A DNA stretch of 64,000 bases from Rhizobium sp. R711 (GCF_002211365.1 NZ_LOKZ01000037.1:62001-126000); one strand, 5' to 3'. Positions 45,857-53,941 are shown, counted from the stretch's first letter. The notes: generated from the sequence alone by a model not told the origin. A program made the numbers and translations.

Positions 45857-46132
45857 ATGACCGAAATGATACGTCCCCGAGTAAAATATGTCATCGGCCC
45901 CGATGGCAGCCCGCTGACGATTGCGGATTTGCCGCCGCCGAACACAAGGCGCTGGGTTATCCGCCGCAAAGCAGAGGTTGTAGCGGCGGTTCGTGGTGGC
46001 CTGTTGAGCTTGGAAGAAGCCTGCGAGCGTTACACGTTGACTGTCGAAGAGTTTCTGTCCTGGCAGTCTTCCATTAACAGCCACGGCCTTGCCGGTTTGC
46101 GCACAACGCGCATCCAGCAGTATCGTCACTGA
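45857..46132 (+). CDS. sciP: CtrA inhibitor SciP (DUF1153)
   Basis: 91 residues, matching the usual family length, with the DUF1153 pattern RPRVKYVIGPDGSPLTIADLP, TRRWVIRRKAEVVAAVRGGL and ITLE-like LSLEEACERYTLTVEEFLSW, a small HTH. SciP binds CtrA and blocks its activation of target promoters in late cell-cycle stages. ATG 45857 is chosen over the longer GTG 45821 frame because it starts at the family N-terminus. It is only 1.5 kb from ctrA. Confidence 0.92.
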   Translation: MTEMIRPRVKYVIGPDGSPLTIADLPPPNTRRWVIRRKAEVVAAVRGGLLSLEEACERYTLTVEEFLSWQSSINSHGLAGLRTTRIQQYRH

Positions 46133-46160
46133 CAAGCCCTTCCGGGCAACGAATTCTACG

Positions 46161-46208
46161 TTTCGGGCCGATCGGATCTCCTGAGGAGGATCCACAGACG
46201 GCCCGAAA
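46161..46208 (+). other. Nested inverted repeat after sciP
   Basis: TTTCGGGCCG (46161-46170) pairs perfectly with CGGCCCGAAA (46199-46208). Inside it GGATC-TCCT (46174-46182) pairs with AGGA-G-GATCC (46184-46193). The result is a long two-tier stem 28 bp after the sciP stop, with no T-run. It could be a Rho-dependent end structure, mRNA stabiliser or part of a small RNA. Confidence 0.6.
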
Positions 46209-46318
46209 TCATTAACGCAGCCAGATGATGCCCTGCTTCCATCAGCTGCTAGAAGCCTCACCATAGCTTTTCTGCCCCATGGACCACTCGGCAGGAACTC
46301 GATCGGTGACCAGAAATC

Positions 46319-46341
46319 GCTGCCGGCCTAGTACCGGCAGC
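46319..46341 (+). repeat. Second inverted repeat in the sciP-GNAT gap
   Basis: GCTGCCGG (46319-46326) and CCGGCAGC (46334-46341) form a perfect 8-bp stem with a 7-nt loop. Together with the larger stem at 46161-46208 it occupies a 315-bp gene-free gap. Confidence 0.5.
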
Positions 46342-46447
46342 AATCTCCCCTACCGCGCGTCTCATCGAACACAGTGTCCTTGTCGGCCGGCTTGGCGCGG
46401 CTGAGACGACATGCCAATTTCCACCAATAGCGAAATATTGATGAGCA

Positions 46448-46735
46448 ATGGCAATGGACATCAAGAACGAAGAGAATGCTTCCGGCGGCCGCTACGTCGC
46501 AGAGGTGGAAGGCCACCAGGCCGAAATGACCTACTCCCGGACTTCGCCCAAACTCGTCATCATTGACCACACCGGCGTTCCCGATGCGTTGCGCGGCAAA
46601 GGCGTTGGCCAGGCACTTGCGCTGCATGCAGTCGAGGAAGCACGCAAAGGCGGATGGAAGATCTTTCCGCTATGCCCTTTCTTCAAGGCGCAAGCACAAC
46701 GTCACGAGGAATGGCGCGACGTCGTCAACGGCTAG
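46448..46735 (+). CDS. Small GNAT-fold acetyltransferase-like protein (YjdJ/COG2388 type)
   Basis: 95 residues: a minimal GNAT fold with GRYVAEVEGHQAEMTYSR, IIDHTGVPDALRGKGVGQALALHAVEEAR (the acetyl-CoA loop RGKGVG) and PLCPFFKAQAQRHEEW. Members such as YjdJ bind acetyl-CoA; substrates are unknown. ATG 46448 and ATG 46454 are both possible starts. Confidence 0.85.
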   Translation: MAMDIKNEENASGGRYVAEVEGHQAEMTYSRTSPKLVIIDHTGVPDALRGKGVGQALALHAVEEARKGGWKIFPLCPFFKAQAQRHEEWRDVVNG

Positions 46736-46748
46736 CATTGCAAACAGG

Positions 46749-46796
46749 AAAAGCCATGTATGACGGACGCGACAGCCCATCATGCATGGCTTTTTT
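46749..46796. terminator. Bidirectional terminator between the GNAT gene and fliJ
   Basis: AAAAGCCATG (46749-46758) pairs with CATGGCTTTT (46785-46794), with T-runs outside on the plus strand and A-runs giving T-runs on the minus strand. It lies between two convergent genes. Confidence 0.75.
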
Positions 46797-46838
46797 CGAG
46801 GCGATGCCCAAGCGCCAAGTAGCGCCCGTTTCCTGCCT

Positions 46839-47189
46839 TCAGGCTCTTGCCCGGACTGCGCCGTCGCGCTCTTCCAGCGCGGCTGCACGTGCATATTCCG
46901 CCTGCATCTCTTCGAGCGCCTGTTCCAGCGACTCTTCCTGCATCTTCAGCTCCTTGATCGAGACCTGAAGATTATCCGCGCGTTGGCGAGCTGCCTTCGC
47001 GAAAGTCGGATAGGCGAAGTGATTCGGGTCGGAAATGCCGGACTTTTTTTCTTCGACGACGATCTGGCTCTCCAGATCCTTCGTCATCCGCTCAAATTCG
47101 GACATCATCATCTGCAATTGCTGCAGTTGGCGACGTTTTTCGTTCACCTGAAATTCCTTCAGGCGAACTAGGCTCTCACGCGACTTCAT
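46839..47189 (-). CDS. fliJ: FliJ-like flagellar export chaperone
   Basis: 116 residues, almost entirely coiled coil (LVRLKEFQVNEKRRQLQQL; MMMSEFERMTKDLESQI; ALEEMQAEYARAAALEER). FliJ helps drive the flagellar export ATPase FliI. No fliI is adjacent; placement next to ctrA is known in alphaproteobacteria and fits the CtrA control of flagella. ATG 47189 has GGAG 8 nt upstream. Assignment rests on coiled-coil pattern and position, so moderate certainty. Confidence 0.7.
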   Translation of the reverse strand: MKSRESLVRLKEFQVNEKRRQLQQLQMMMSEFERMTKDLESQIVVEEKKSGISDPNHFAYPTFAKAARQRADNLQVSIKELKMQEESLEQALEEMQAEYARAAALEERDGAVRARA

Positions 47190-47397
47190 ACGCATTACTC
47201 CAGTGATGCGAGACCCCTGCTCCACTTTAAATCGCCCCGGCGGGCCGCTTTGACACGGACTGCCGAAAAAATTTCCGTCGGTATTAACAAAAACCTACCG
47301 CTGGTAACCTTTCGTTTACGGGCATCGTTAATGATAGTACCGATGATTTAAGGGTCGGTAAACACAACTACGCGATTTCCGATACCGTTTCATTGGT

Positions 47398-47411
47398 GAG
47401 TCGAATGAATC
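47398..47411. promoter_or_regulatory. Paired GANTC (CcrM) methylation sites upstream of ctrA
   Basis: GAGTC (47398-47402) and GAATC (47407-47411) lie 9 bp apart, about 225 bp before ctrA; a third, GAATC at 47523-47527, lies 105 bp before it. In Caulobacter, CcrM methylation of a GANTC site controls the ctrA P1 promoter. Confidence 0.55.
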
Positions 47412-47535
47412 GCTTACCAGCCGTTCTTAATGTAAAAGTTAAGGATTTGGCTTTGCGAATTCTCGTTGGAAAACAGCGGAATGGACAAATTATTTAATAA
47501 ATTGATTACCTCTTGCCAGAGTGAATCAGAATTTG

Positions 47536-47543
47536 TTAACCAT
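47536..47543. promoter_or_regulatory. CtrA half-site upstream of ctrA
   Basis: TTAACCAT is the alphaproteobacterial CtrA 8-mer half-site and lies 89 bp before the ctrA start codon. This fits CtrA autoregulation; an 8-mer alone can occur by chance. Confidence 0.5.
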
Positions 47544-47631
47544 TTCGTGGCAGCTTCCAAATCACGCAGTGACATATTCGGTATCGCGTAGGGGGCCAGA
47601 CCACCTTTCGGCGGCGGTAAAGGGGATAAGA

Positions 47632-48333
47632 ATGCGGGTACTACTCATCGAAGATGATAGCGCGACAGCGCAGAGCATCGAATTGATGCTCAAATCAGAA
47701 AGTTTTAACGTCTACACCACCGATCTCGGTGAAGAAGGCGTCGACCTCGGGAAGTTGTATGATTACGACATCATCCTTCTCGATTTGAACCTTCCCGACA
47801 TGTCCGGATATGAAGTGCTTCGCACTCTGCGCCTGTCCAAGGTCAAGACACCGATCCTGATTCTGTCCGGCATGGCCGGCATTGAAGACAAGGTTCGCGG
47901 CCTTGGTTTCGGCGCTGACGACTACATGACCAAGCCTTTCCACAAGGACGAGCTGGTCGCGCGCATTCATGCGATTGTCCGCCGTTCCAAGGGCCACGCC
48001 CAGTCCGTCATTATGACCGGCGAGCTGATCGTCAACCTCGATGCAAAGACCGTCGAAGTCGGCGGCCAGCGCGTCCACCTGACGGGCAAGGAATACCAGA
48101 TGCTGGAGCTGCTTTCGCTCCGCAAGGGCACCACGCTCACCAAGGAAATGTTCCTGAACCACCTCTACGGCGGTATGGACGAGCCGGAACTGAAGATCAT
48201 CGACGTCTTTATCTGCAAGCTGCGCAAGAAGCTCGCAAATGCTGCCGGCGGCGCAAATTATATCGAAACTGTCTGGGGCCGCGGCTACGTTCTGCGCGAG
48301 CCGGATGGTGCCGAGTACGCCGAAACCGCCTGA
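47632..48333 (+). CDS. ctrA: Cell-cycle master response regulator CtrA
   Basis: 233 residues. Receiver: MRVLLIEDDSATAQSIELML, phospho-acceptor Asp51 (YDIILLDLNLPDMSGYEVL), DDYMTKPF. C-terminal OmpR-type winged HTH: VHLTGKEYQMLELLSLRKGTT, IIDVFICKLRKKL, YIETVWGRGYVLRE. These are near-invariant CtrA signatures. CtrA controls division, flagella, DNA methylation and replication. ATG 47632 has AAAGGGGA upstream. Phosphorylation is expected through CckA and ChpT; chpT lies 0.6 kb away. Confidence 0.98.
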   Translation: MRVLLIEDDSATAQSIELMLKSESFNVYTTDLGEEGVDLGKLYDYDIILLDLNLPDMSGYEVLRTLRLSKVKTPILILSGMAGIEDKVRGLGFGADDYMTKPFHKDELVARIHAIVRRSKGHAQSVIMTGELIVNLDAKTVEVGGQRVHLTGKEYQMLELLSLRKGTTLTKEMFLNHLYGGMDEPELKIIDVFICKLRKKLANAAGGANYIETVWGRGYVLREPDGAEYAETA

Positions 48334-48359
48334 CGTTTCATCCCCTTTGCCAAGCTTAA

Positions 48360-48395
48360 AGAAATCCCGTCCGTTGTGGCGGGATTTCTGTTTTT
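48360..48395 (+). terminator. Intrinsic terminator of ctrA
   Basis: A 10-bp perfect stem AGAAATCCCG (48360-48369) and CGGGATTTCT (48380-48389) with a 10-nt loop and TTTTT at 48391-48395. Confidence 0.9.
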
Positions 48396-48423
48396 GGCAT
48401 GCAAGCCGTTTTGGATACATGGA

Positions 48424-48445
48424 GAAGCCGCCCGGAGGCGGCTTC
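48424..48445 (-). terminator. Hairpin after the single-domain receiver gene
   Basis: GAAGCCGCC (48424-48432), loop CGGA, GGCGGCTTC (48437-48445): a perfect 9-bp stem starting 23 bp past the receiver stop on the minus strand. The T-tract after it is weak. Confidence 0.65.
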
Positions 48446-48468
48446 GGTCGGTTGAGAGATCTTGGAAA

Positions 48469-48831
48469 CTATGCGGCGATCGCACGGTTGCCGAAAACGG
48501 CCGTGAGAATCTTGCGGTCGAACGGCTTGAGTAGAAAATCGGTCGCCCCTGCCCGCTTGCCCATCATCAGCTTCTTGAGATCGGCCTCGACCACGCAATA
48601 GTAGATCTTGACCTCCTTGCCGCCTTCCATGCCGCGAATGGTCGAAATCAGCTCGAGTGCATTGTCCATACCGGAATCGACGATGAGGTATTCGGGGAGT
48701 TGAACCTGGCAGCTGGCGAGAGCTTCAACGGCACTCGAGGCTTCACTGACCATAAAGTCGAGCTCGGAAAGGATGCGCTTTCCCACCTTCCGAACGACAT
48801 CCGACGAGTCGGCGATCATAAACCTCTGCAT
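48469..48831 (-). CDS. Single-domain response regulator with degenerate active site
   Basis: 120 residues, one receiver domain and no output domain. The phospho-acceptor Asp52 (EYLIVDSGMDNALEL) and the Lys in FLLKPFD are present. However, only one of the two acidic residues near the N-terminus remains (MIADSSDVV), and the conserved Thr/Ser after strand 4 appears to be Val (KIYYCVVEADL). Such receivers may bind partners without normal switching. It lies between ctrA and chpT, convergent with ctrA. It is not an obvious DivK or CpdR by sequence; a role in the CtrA phosphorelay is inferred from position. Confidence 0.8.
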   Translation of the reverse strand: MQRFMIADSSDVVRKVGKRILSELDFMVSEASSAVEALASCQVQLPEYLIVDSGMDNALELISTIRGMEGGKEVKIYYCVVEADLKKLMMGKRAGATDFLLKPFDRKILTAVFGNRAIAA

Positions 48832-48942
48832 GGCTGCTCCTTGCCCCAGCTTCTGTCCCGGCTGGCGTCTTACCAGCCAAGGATAGAAACATTAGGCTAA
48901 GGATTTATTACCTCGACGAGCCGAAACGGGCCGAGGTCTTCA

Positions 48943-49590
48943 TCAAACAGCGACAACGTCAGCGGTAAATGTCAGCTCTTCCGTGGTTGCGCCGTGGCCG
49001 AGCGCCATGCCGCATTCGTCAGCGAGCAGCACCGTATAATACGGCTGGATCGAATGGGCATCGATGGCTTCCTCGATTTCCCCGGTCGAAATCTCCACGA
49101 ATTTCGGCGGCAGGCGCATCAGCTTGCCCTTCGCGACGATCTTGAATTTTGCGTCAAGCTCGGGGTTCTCAAGCGTGACTTCGATGACGCCGCCGCGTGG
49201 AATCGACGAATAGGCCACCAGGAAGAGATTGAGCAGCAACTTGACGCGGTTCTTGGCGATGATCGCACGCGGACCAGTCCAGACAACCTCGGTCTTCTTC
49301 TCGGCGGCTGCGAAGTCCTTTGCCGCGCGTTCGGCTTCACCGGTATCGATCGAAGCCCCGACCGATCCGGAAGCACCAAAGGCGAGCCGGGCGAACTTCA
49401 GACGGACAGAGGCGTTGAGCGCGCTTGTCCTGATAAGATCCATCGCGTCGGCATCGGCGCCGCCCTCGTCCAGAAGCTCCAGACCGTTGTTGATTGCACC
49501 GACCGGCGAGATAACGTCATGGCAGACGCGACTGCACAGAAGCGCTGCCAGGTCCGGGCCGGTCAGGGTGAGGTTTGGATTCTTCGACAT
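48943..49590 (-). CDS. chpT: Histidine phosphotransferase ChpT
   Basis: 215 residues. The H-box-like helix LAALLCSRVCHDVISPVGAINNGLELL carries the phospho-His (His24), followed by a degenerate kinase-like ATPase fold (NRVKLLLNLFLVAYSSIPRGG). ChpT passes phosphate from the kinase CckA to CtrA and CpdR. ATG 49590 lies 6 nt after GGAG; the frame is open to 49617. Linkage to ctrA and sciP supports the call. Confidence 0.92.
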   Translation of the reverse strand: MSKNPNLTLTGPDLAALLCSRVCHDVISPVGAINNGLELLDEGGADADAMDLIRTSALNASVRLKFARLAFGASGSVGASIDTGEAERAAKDFAAAEKKTEVVWTGPRAIIAKNRVKLLLNLFLVAYSSIPRGGVIEVTLENPELDAKFKIVAKGKLMRLPPKFVEISTGEIEEAIDAHSIQPYYTVLLADECGMALGHGATTEELTFTADVVAV

Positions 49591-49780
49591 CATCGTCTCC
49601 AGGGGCGGCAAGATCATTCCGCCGTCTATCTTGCATCATCAAAATTGCGCGAAGTTTGCGGCCGCACTCGGCGCCATAATGACACCATATTTGGTAAACC
49701 GATTGTTAAGACCATACGCGCAAAATGAATCAAACGCCGGAAACGGCTCATCGTACCGACCATGATGAACGGATGACACC

Positions 49781-50380
49781 ATGCGCTCCCATTTCCTCGG
49801 AAGATTTTCCGCCATCTGCCGACTCTTTGTTGCGCTGACCCTTTCGCCCCTCATCCTTGTTCCGACCAAGGCAACGGCACAGCAACAGTCCAACGGTGGC
49901 CAGTATTCGATGCAGGAAATCGTCGACGCCGGGCACTCGTTTTTCGGCTCGACGAGTGGCGGGCTGGCCAAGGTGATCGAAGCGGCCTTTCAGAAATACG
50001 GCCTTCCGAACGGCTACATTCTCGGCCAGGAAGGCTCTGGCGCCTTCATCGCCGGCCTCACATACGGCGAGGGCCAGTTGAACACAAAGAATGCTGGCGA
50101 ACATCCGCTCTACTGGCAGGGTCCGTCGCTCGGCATTGATTACGGCGGTCAGGGCACGCGAGTCATGATGCTGGTCTATGACCTGCCCTCGACAGACGCC
50201 ATATACGCGCGCTTCGGCGGCGTCAGCGGTCAGGCCTTCGTGATCGCTGGCTTCGGCATGACTCTTCTCAAGAACGATAACGTGCTTGTCGTGCCGATCC
50301 GCACCGGCGTCGGCGCGCGCCTCGGACTGAATGTCGGCTACCTCAAGGTGACGCCGAACCCAACCTGGAATCCTTTCTGA
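49781..50380 (+). CDS. DUF1134 exported protein
   Basis: 199 residues. A signal peptide (about 1-33, ending TKATAQ) is followed by the DUF1134 domain (YSMQEIVDAGHSFFGSTSGGLA; IDYGGQGTRVMMLVYDL; VVPIRTGVGARLGLNVGYLKV). It is periplasmic or envelope-associated; the family is widespread in alphaproteobacteria and its function is unknown. Confidence 0.85.
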   Translation: MRSHFLGRFSAICRLFVALTLSPLILVPTKATAQQQSNGGQYSMQEIVDAGHSFFGSTSGGLAKVIEAAFQKYGLPNGYILGQEGSGAFIAGLTYGEGQLNTKNAGEHPLYWQGPSLGIDYGGQGTRVMMLVYDLPSTDAIYARFGGVSGQAFVIAGFGMTLLKNDNVLVVPIRTGVGARLGLNVGYLKVTPNPTWNPF

Positions 50381-50500
50381 TTTCCATCCGCGCCAGCGAA
50401 CTCTCGCTCGCCGTTACCTTTCCGCCACTTGCCCTACGCGTCAGGTCCGCTTAATCATTGGTCCTGACGCAAATCAACCCCTGGAAGCCGTGGCGACGCC

Positions 50501-51661
50501 GTGATCGAATATGCTCTCTTGTTCGGATTGGGCTTCCTGACGGCAGCGTTCCTCGTTTTCCTGGTGTCGCCTGCTGTTCACCGCCGCATTGTCTGGTACA
50601 CGGAAAATCGGATGCGCGCGACGATGCCGCTCAGCCCGCAGGAAGTGCGGGCACAGAAGGATATGGTCCGGGCCCTTTATGCCGCGGAAAATGCCAAGAC
50701 CACACAGGACCTCGTGCGCGAGCGCGAAAAGTCGCTGGCGCTGCAACTGAAGCATGACGCGCTGGCGCTCGATGCGGGACGGTTTGCCGCCGAGATCGGT
50801 GGGCTGCAGGCCCAAATCAGCGACATGAGTGTCGAAGCTGCGGAACAGCGCTCGCACCTGCGCAAGGACGAGAACTATATCAGCCAGCTGAAGACCAGCC
50901 TTCACATTGCCGAGCAGGCAAGCGCCGCCAAGGAAGGCGAGCTAGACGTTCTTCGCATGCGCCTCAACAAGCTTGCAGAGCAGACCGACAATCTCAAGAT
51001 CGATTTGGCGGCGCGCGAGACCGAAATCGAGAGTGTGACATTCAAAGCAAACGCGATCCGCGTCGAGCGGGACAATCTTCGCCAGGACGTGAGCCTGTTG
51101 CAGAAGCGCGCGAAGGATGCGGAGCAGGCGCTCGCCCAGCACGAGCACGCAGTCATCCGGCTCAAGGACCAGGCGGACCGCGATGCGGCATCGGTGGCCG
51201 ACAAGGATGCACTCCTCCGACGCCGCCAGCAGGAAATTGCCAAGCTGAAGGAACAGGTCAAGGCCGTGAACGCTGAACTGCGCAAAGCAAACCGCGCGCT
51301 CCGCGGCGCAGGCCTCCCGCCTGTAATCGCAGATTCGGTTTCGCAGGAGCGGGCAACAGAGGAAACGATGACAACCGAACTCGATACCGCAGCGATTGCA
51401 GCGCGCCTGAGCGACGAAGTGCGCAAGCGCAGTGCCGCCGTCTCAGAACAACTTCTGAAAGCGAAATCCGACTCTGGCCACGACGGCGCGATACGCGAGG
51501 AGATCGCCGGCATCGCTGCAAGCATGGTTGCGTTGACCGCCATCAACGAAGGCCCCTCCTCGCCGATCCGCGACCTTCTGCCGGACGCCACCGACGCTCA
51601 GGATGGCGAGCGCATCAACCTCGCGCAGCGCGCGGCCACGATCTTGTCCGAGCCGGGCTGA
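50501..51661 (+). CDS. Membrane-anchored coiled-coil protein of unknown function
   Basis: 386 residues with one N-terminal helix (YALLFGLGFLTAAFLVFLVS, residues 4-23), then a basic stretch and a long coiled coil (about 50-270) rich in Ala, Glu, Lys and Arg, and a less ordered C-terminal part. A cytoplasmic coiled coil tethered to the inner membrane is expected. GTG 50501 is the only start covering the anchor. It resembles conserved hypothetical proteins of rhizobia; possible roles in envelope or polar organisation are speculation. Confidence 0.75.
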   Translation: MIEYALLFGLGFLTAAFLVFLVSPAVHRRIVWYTENRMRATMPLSPQEVRAQKDMVRALYAAENAKTTQDLVREREKSLALQLKHDALALDAGRFAAEIGGLQAQISDMSVEAAEQRSHLRKDENYISQLKTSLHIAEQASAAKEGELDVLRMRLNKLAEQTDNLKIDLAARETEIESVTFKANAIRVERDNLRQDVSLLQKRAKDAEQALAQHEHAVIRLKDQADRDAASVADKDALLRRRQQEIAKLKEQVKAVNAELRKANRALRGAGLPPVIADSVSQERATEETMTTELDTAAIAARLSDEVRKRSAAVSEQLLKAKSDSGHDGAIREEIAGIAASMVALTAINEGPSSPIRDLLPDATDAQDGERINLAQRAATILSEPG

Positions 51662-51663
51662 AA

Positions 51664-52482
51664 TCAGATCAGTGCTGCAGCCGATGACATGGCGAAGAGA
51701 GCAATGCCCGTTGCCGTCGCCACGTTCAAGCTGTCCAATCCTTGCGATTGTGGGATGCGCGCGCTGCGGAAGCGCTCCAGCACCGCGGGAGGTAACCCCT
51801 CGCCTTCTGTACCCACAACCAGTGCCATGCGCTCCGCCGGTGGTATGGCCCGAATGTCGGTCTCGCCGCGGGGCGAAAGCGTCCAGATTGAAAAGCCGTT
51901 CGCCGCAAGCCGTGTCAGCACGTCAAGCGCCGTGCCCTTCCGTTCGTAAGGAACGCTGAGCACGGAGCCGACGGACACGCGCAGTGCCTTCCGGTAGAGC
52001 GGGTCACACGACGTCTCGTCTAGAAAGACACCGTCCGCCTTAAAGGCGGCCGCATTGCGGAACATGGACCCGGCATTGTCATGGTTGGAAATGCCGCATC
52101 CCACGAGAACCAACGAACGCGCCGGCAGTTGGTCGATAAGATCGAATTCAGCCACCTCGCGCCTGCCGAGCGCCAGCACGCCGCGATGCAGATGAAATCC
52201 GACGATCCGGTCCAGAACCTCCGCCTCGGCGACATAAACCGGCACATTGTCCGGTAACCTCTCGAGGATTGGAGCGACGCCATCGACACGGTTCTTGAGC
52301 AACAGCACTTTTTCAGTAGCAAAGCTGCCGCTGCGGCTCGCCTCCGCCAGCAGCCGAAGCACCACCGTACCCTCCGCGATGAAGCGGTTATGCCGGCCGG
52401 TGAGATCGCGCTCGCGAATGTCACGAAAGTCGGTGATGCGCGGATCGTCGGCACTCTCGATGGCTATGAGGCGAGAAGGCAT
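51664..52482 (-). CDS. SpoU/TrmH-family RNA 2'-O-methyltransferase
   Basis: 272 residues: an N-terminal RNA-binding substrate domain (RHNRFIAEGTVVLRLLAEA) and a C-terminal SPOUT knot with motif 1 NHDNAGSMFRNAAAF, motif 2 LVVGTEGEGLPPAVLE and motif 3 QGLDSLNVATATGIALF. It should methylate a ribose in rRNA or tRNA using SAM. The target nucleotide cannot be told. Convergent with the coiled-coil gene, 2 bp apart. Confidence 0.9.
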   Translation of the reverse strand: MPSRLIAIESADDPRITDFRDIRERDLTGRHNRFIAEGTVVLRLLAEASRSGSFATEKVLLLKNRVDGVAPILERLPDNVPVYVAEAEVLDRIVGFHLHRGVLALGRREVAEFDLIDQLPARSLVLVGCGISNHDNAGSMFRNAAAFKADGVFLDETSCDPLYRKALRVSVGSVLSVPYERKGTALDVLTRLAANGFSIWTLSPRGETDIRAIPPAERMALVVGTEGEGLPPAVLERFRSARIPQSQGLDSLNVATATGIALFAMSSAAALI

Positions 52483-52486
52483 CGCC

Positions 52487-52873
52487 CTAGCCGCCGTTAA
52501 TCGTCACATCGGCAACAATGTGCCCCGACAGGATGTCGACGACAAGCGACTTCTTAATTCCGTTGGCTGTGGCCCCGAAGAACATGATCTGGCCTCCCGA
52601 GAGCGACGAGGACTGGATGACAAAACCCGGCGGCAGCGTTGCCGTCACATGCACCGGCGCATCGGAGGGAACGGCCGTGGATGTTGCGGCCACGGGTTCC
52701 TTCGCAGGAGCCCGCATCGTCTTGTAGACAACGGCGCCGAAGACAGCCATAAGGCTCACGAACATGATGATGCCTGAGACGATCTGCAGGCGGATCATCT
52801 TGCGCCGGACACGTTCCATCGCCGGATCAAGGGGCTTTTCGTCCTGATCGTCGTCTGGCTGGATATTCGTCAT
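52487..52873 (-). CDS. Small membrane-anchored protein of unknown function
   Basis: 128 residues: an acidic N-terminus (MTNIQPDDDQDEKPLD), a single helix (about 30-50, VSGIIMFVSLMAVFGAVVY) and a C-terminal periplasmic domain of about 75 residues (LPPGFVIQSSSLSGGQIMFFG ... LVVDILSGHIVADV). It precedes the methyltransferase gene by 4 bp on the same strand, so the two are co-transcribed. Conserved in rhizobia by my recollection; no function known. Confidence 0.75.
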   Translation of the reverse strand: MTNIQPDDDQDEKPLDPAMERVRRKMIRLQIVSGIIMFVSLMAVFGAVVYKTMRAPAKEPVAATSTAVPSDAPVHVTATLPPGFVIQSSSLSGGQIMFFGATANGIKKSLVVDILSGHIVADVTINGG

Positions 52874-52915
52874 ATGTGGCGTTCCGTTCTATAAATCATT
52901 CGGAGAAGAAGCGTC

Positions 52916-53941
52916 TTGAGCGACCCCTTTAAACAAGCATCCGGCATTAGAAAAGTCCTCACCGCTGACGAGAACGCTGAAGGCCGTCTGGACGCGTGGA
53001 TGACGGCACAGCTTGGCGAAGAGTTTTCGCGCAGCCGCGTGAAGGTGCTGATCAAGGAAGGCCAGGTCTCGGTGGCCGGTAAGGTCGTCGCCGATCCGCA
53101 GAAAAAGGTGCGTCCGGGCGATACCTTTGAGATCCTGCTGCCTGAGCCTGAGGATCCGACGCCGCAGGGTGAGAATATCCCGCTCGATATTCTGTACGAA
53201 GACGACGACGTCATCGTCATCTCCAAACCGGCTGGCCTGGTGGTGCACCCCGCGGCTGGCAACTGGACGGGCACACTCGTCAACGCGCTAATCTATCATT
53301 GCGGGGACAGTCTGTCGGGCATCGGCGGCGTGCGTCGTCCGGGCATCGTCCACCGGCTGGACAAGGACACCACGGGCGTAATGGTCGTCGCCAAGAACGA
53401 TATCTCTCATCGCCACCTGTCGCTTCAGTTTGCCGATCACGGGCGGACCATGCCGCTGGAGCGTGCCTACCAGGCGATCGTCTGGGGCCGTCCTCGCTCG
53501 TTGACCGGAACCATCAATGCCCCGCTCGGCCGCTCCGTCGGCGACCGTACGCGCCGAGCCGTGAAGCGGCCCGAAACGCAGGATGCCGACGAGGCAATCA
53601 CGCACTACGAAGTTCTCGAGCGCTTCCATGAGAACCCCGACGCGACATCACTTGCCTCGCTTGTCGAGTGCCACCTCGAAACCGGCCGCACCCATCAGAT
53701 CCGCGTGCACATGGCACATATCGGCCACCCGCTGCTCGGCGATACGGTCTACGGAGCAGGTTTCAAAACCAAGGCAAACCTGCTTCCGGATGCTGCCAGG
53801 AAGACTGTGAACGCCTTCGGAAGACAGGCGCTCCACGCCTACCTGCTGCAATTCGAGCACCCGCGCACCGGCGAGGTTATGCACTTCGAAGTGCAACTGC
53901 CAGAGGACATGGAGGAACTGGCAAACGCCCTAAGGGCCTAG
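52916..53941 (+). CDS. RluD-family 23S rRNA pseudouridine synthase
   Basis: 341 residues: an S4 RNA-binding domain (about 22-75, RSRVKVLIKEGQVSVAGK) and a catalytic domain with Asp149 in IVHRLDKDTTGVM, plus LETGRTHQIRVHMAHIGHPLLGD. It converts uridines of 23S rRNA to pseudouridine, likely in helix 69 if an RluD orthologue. TTG 52916 with GGAGAAG upstream is the start. It lies 169 bp before rpoH. Confidence 0.9.
   Translation: MSDPFKQASGIRKVLTADENAEGRLDAWMTAQLGEEFSRSRVKVLIKEGQVSVAGKVVADPQKKVRPGDTFEILLPEPEDPTPQGENIPLDILYEDDDVIVISKPAGLVVHPAAGNWTGTLVNALIYHCGDSLSGIGGVRRPGIVHRLDKDTTGVMVVAKNDISHRHLSLQFADHGRTMPLERAYQAIVWGRPRSLTGTINAPLGRSVGDRTRRAVKRPETQDADEAITHYEVLERFHENPDATSLASLVECHLETGRTHQIRVHMAHIGHPLLGDTVYGAGFKTKANLLPDAARKTVNAFGRQALHAYLLQFEHPRTGEVMHFEVQLPEDMEELANALRA

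Larger units (their letters stand above)
47190..47631. other. Long ctrA-fliJ divergent promoter region
   Basis: 442 bp with no convincing gene. It is AT-rich from 47280 to 47540 and contains three GANTC sites and a CtrA half-site (listed separately). A near CtrA-like pair TTAA-N8-TTAA at 47447-47462 (TTAATGTAAAAGTTAA) has spacing one base too long, so it is only suggestive. Confidence 0.6.

Noticed and set aside
47447..47462. TTAA-N8-TTAA pair upstream of ctrA
   Set aside because: The spacing is one base longer than the CtrA full site, so it is only mentioned and not listed as a site.
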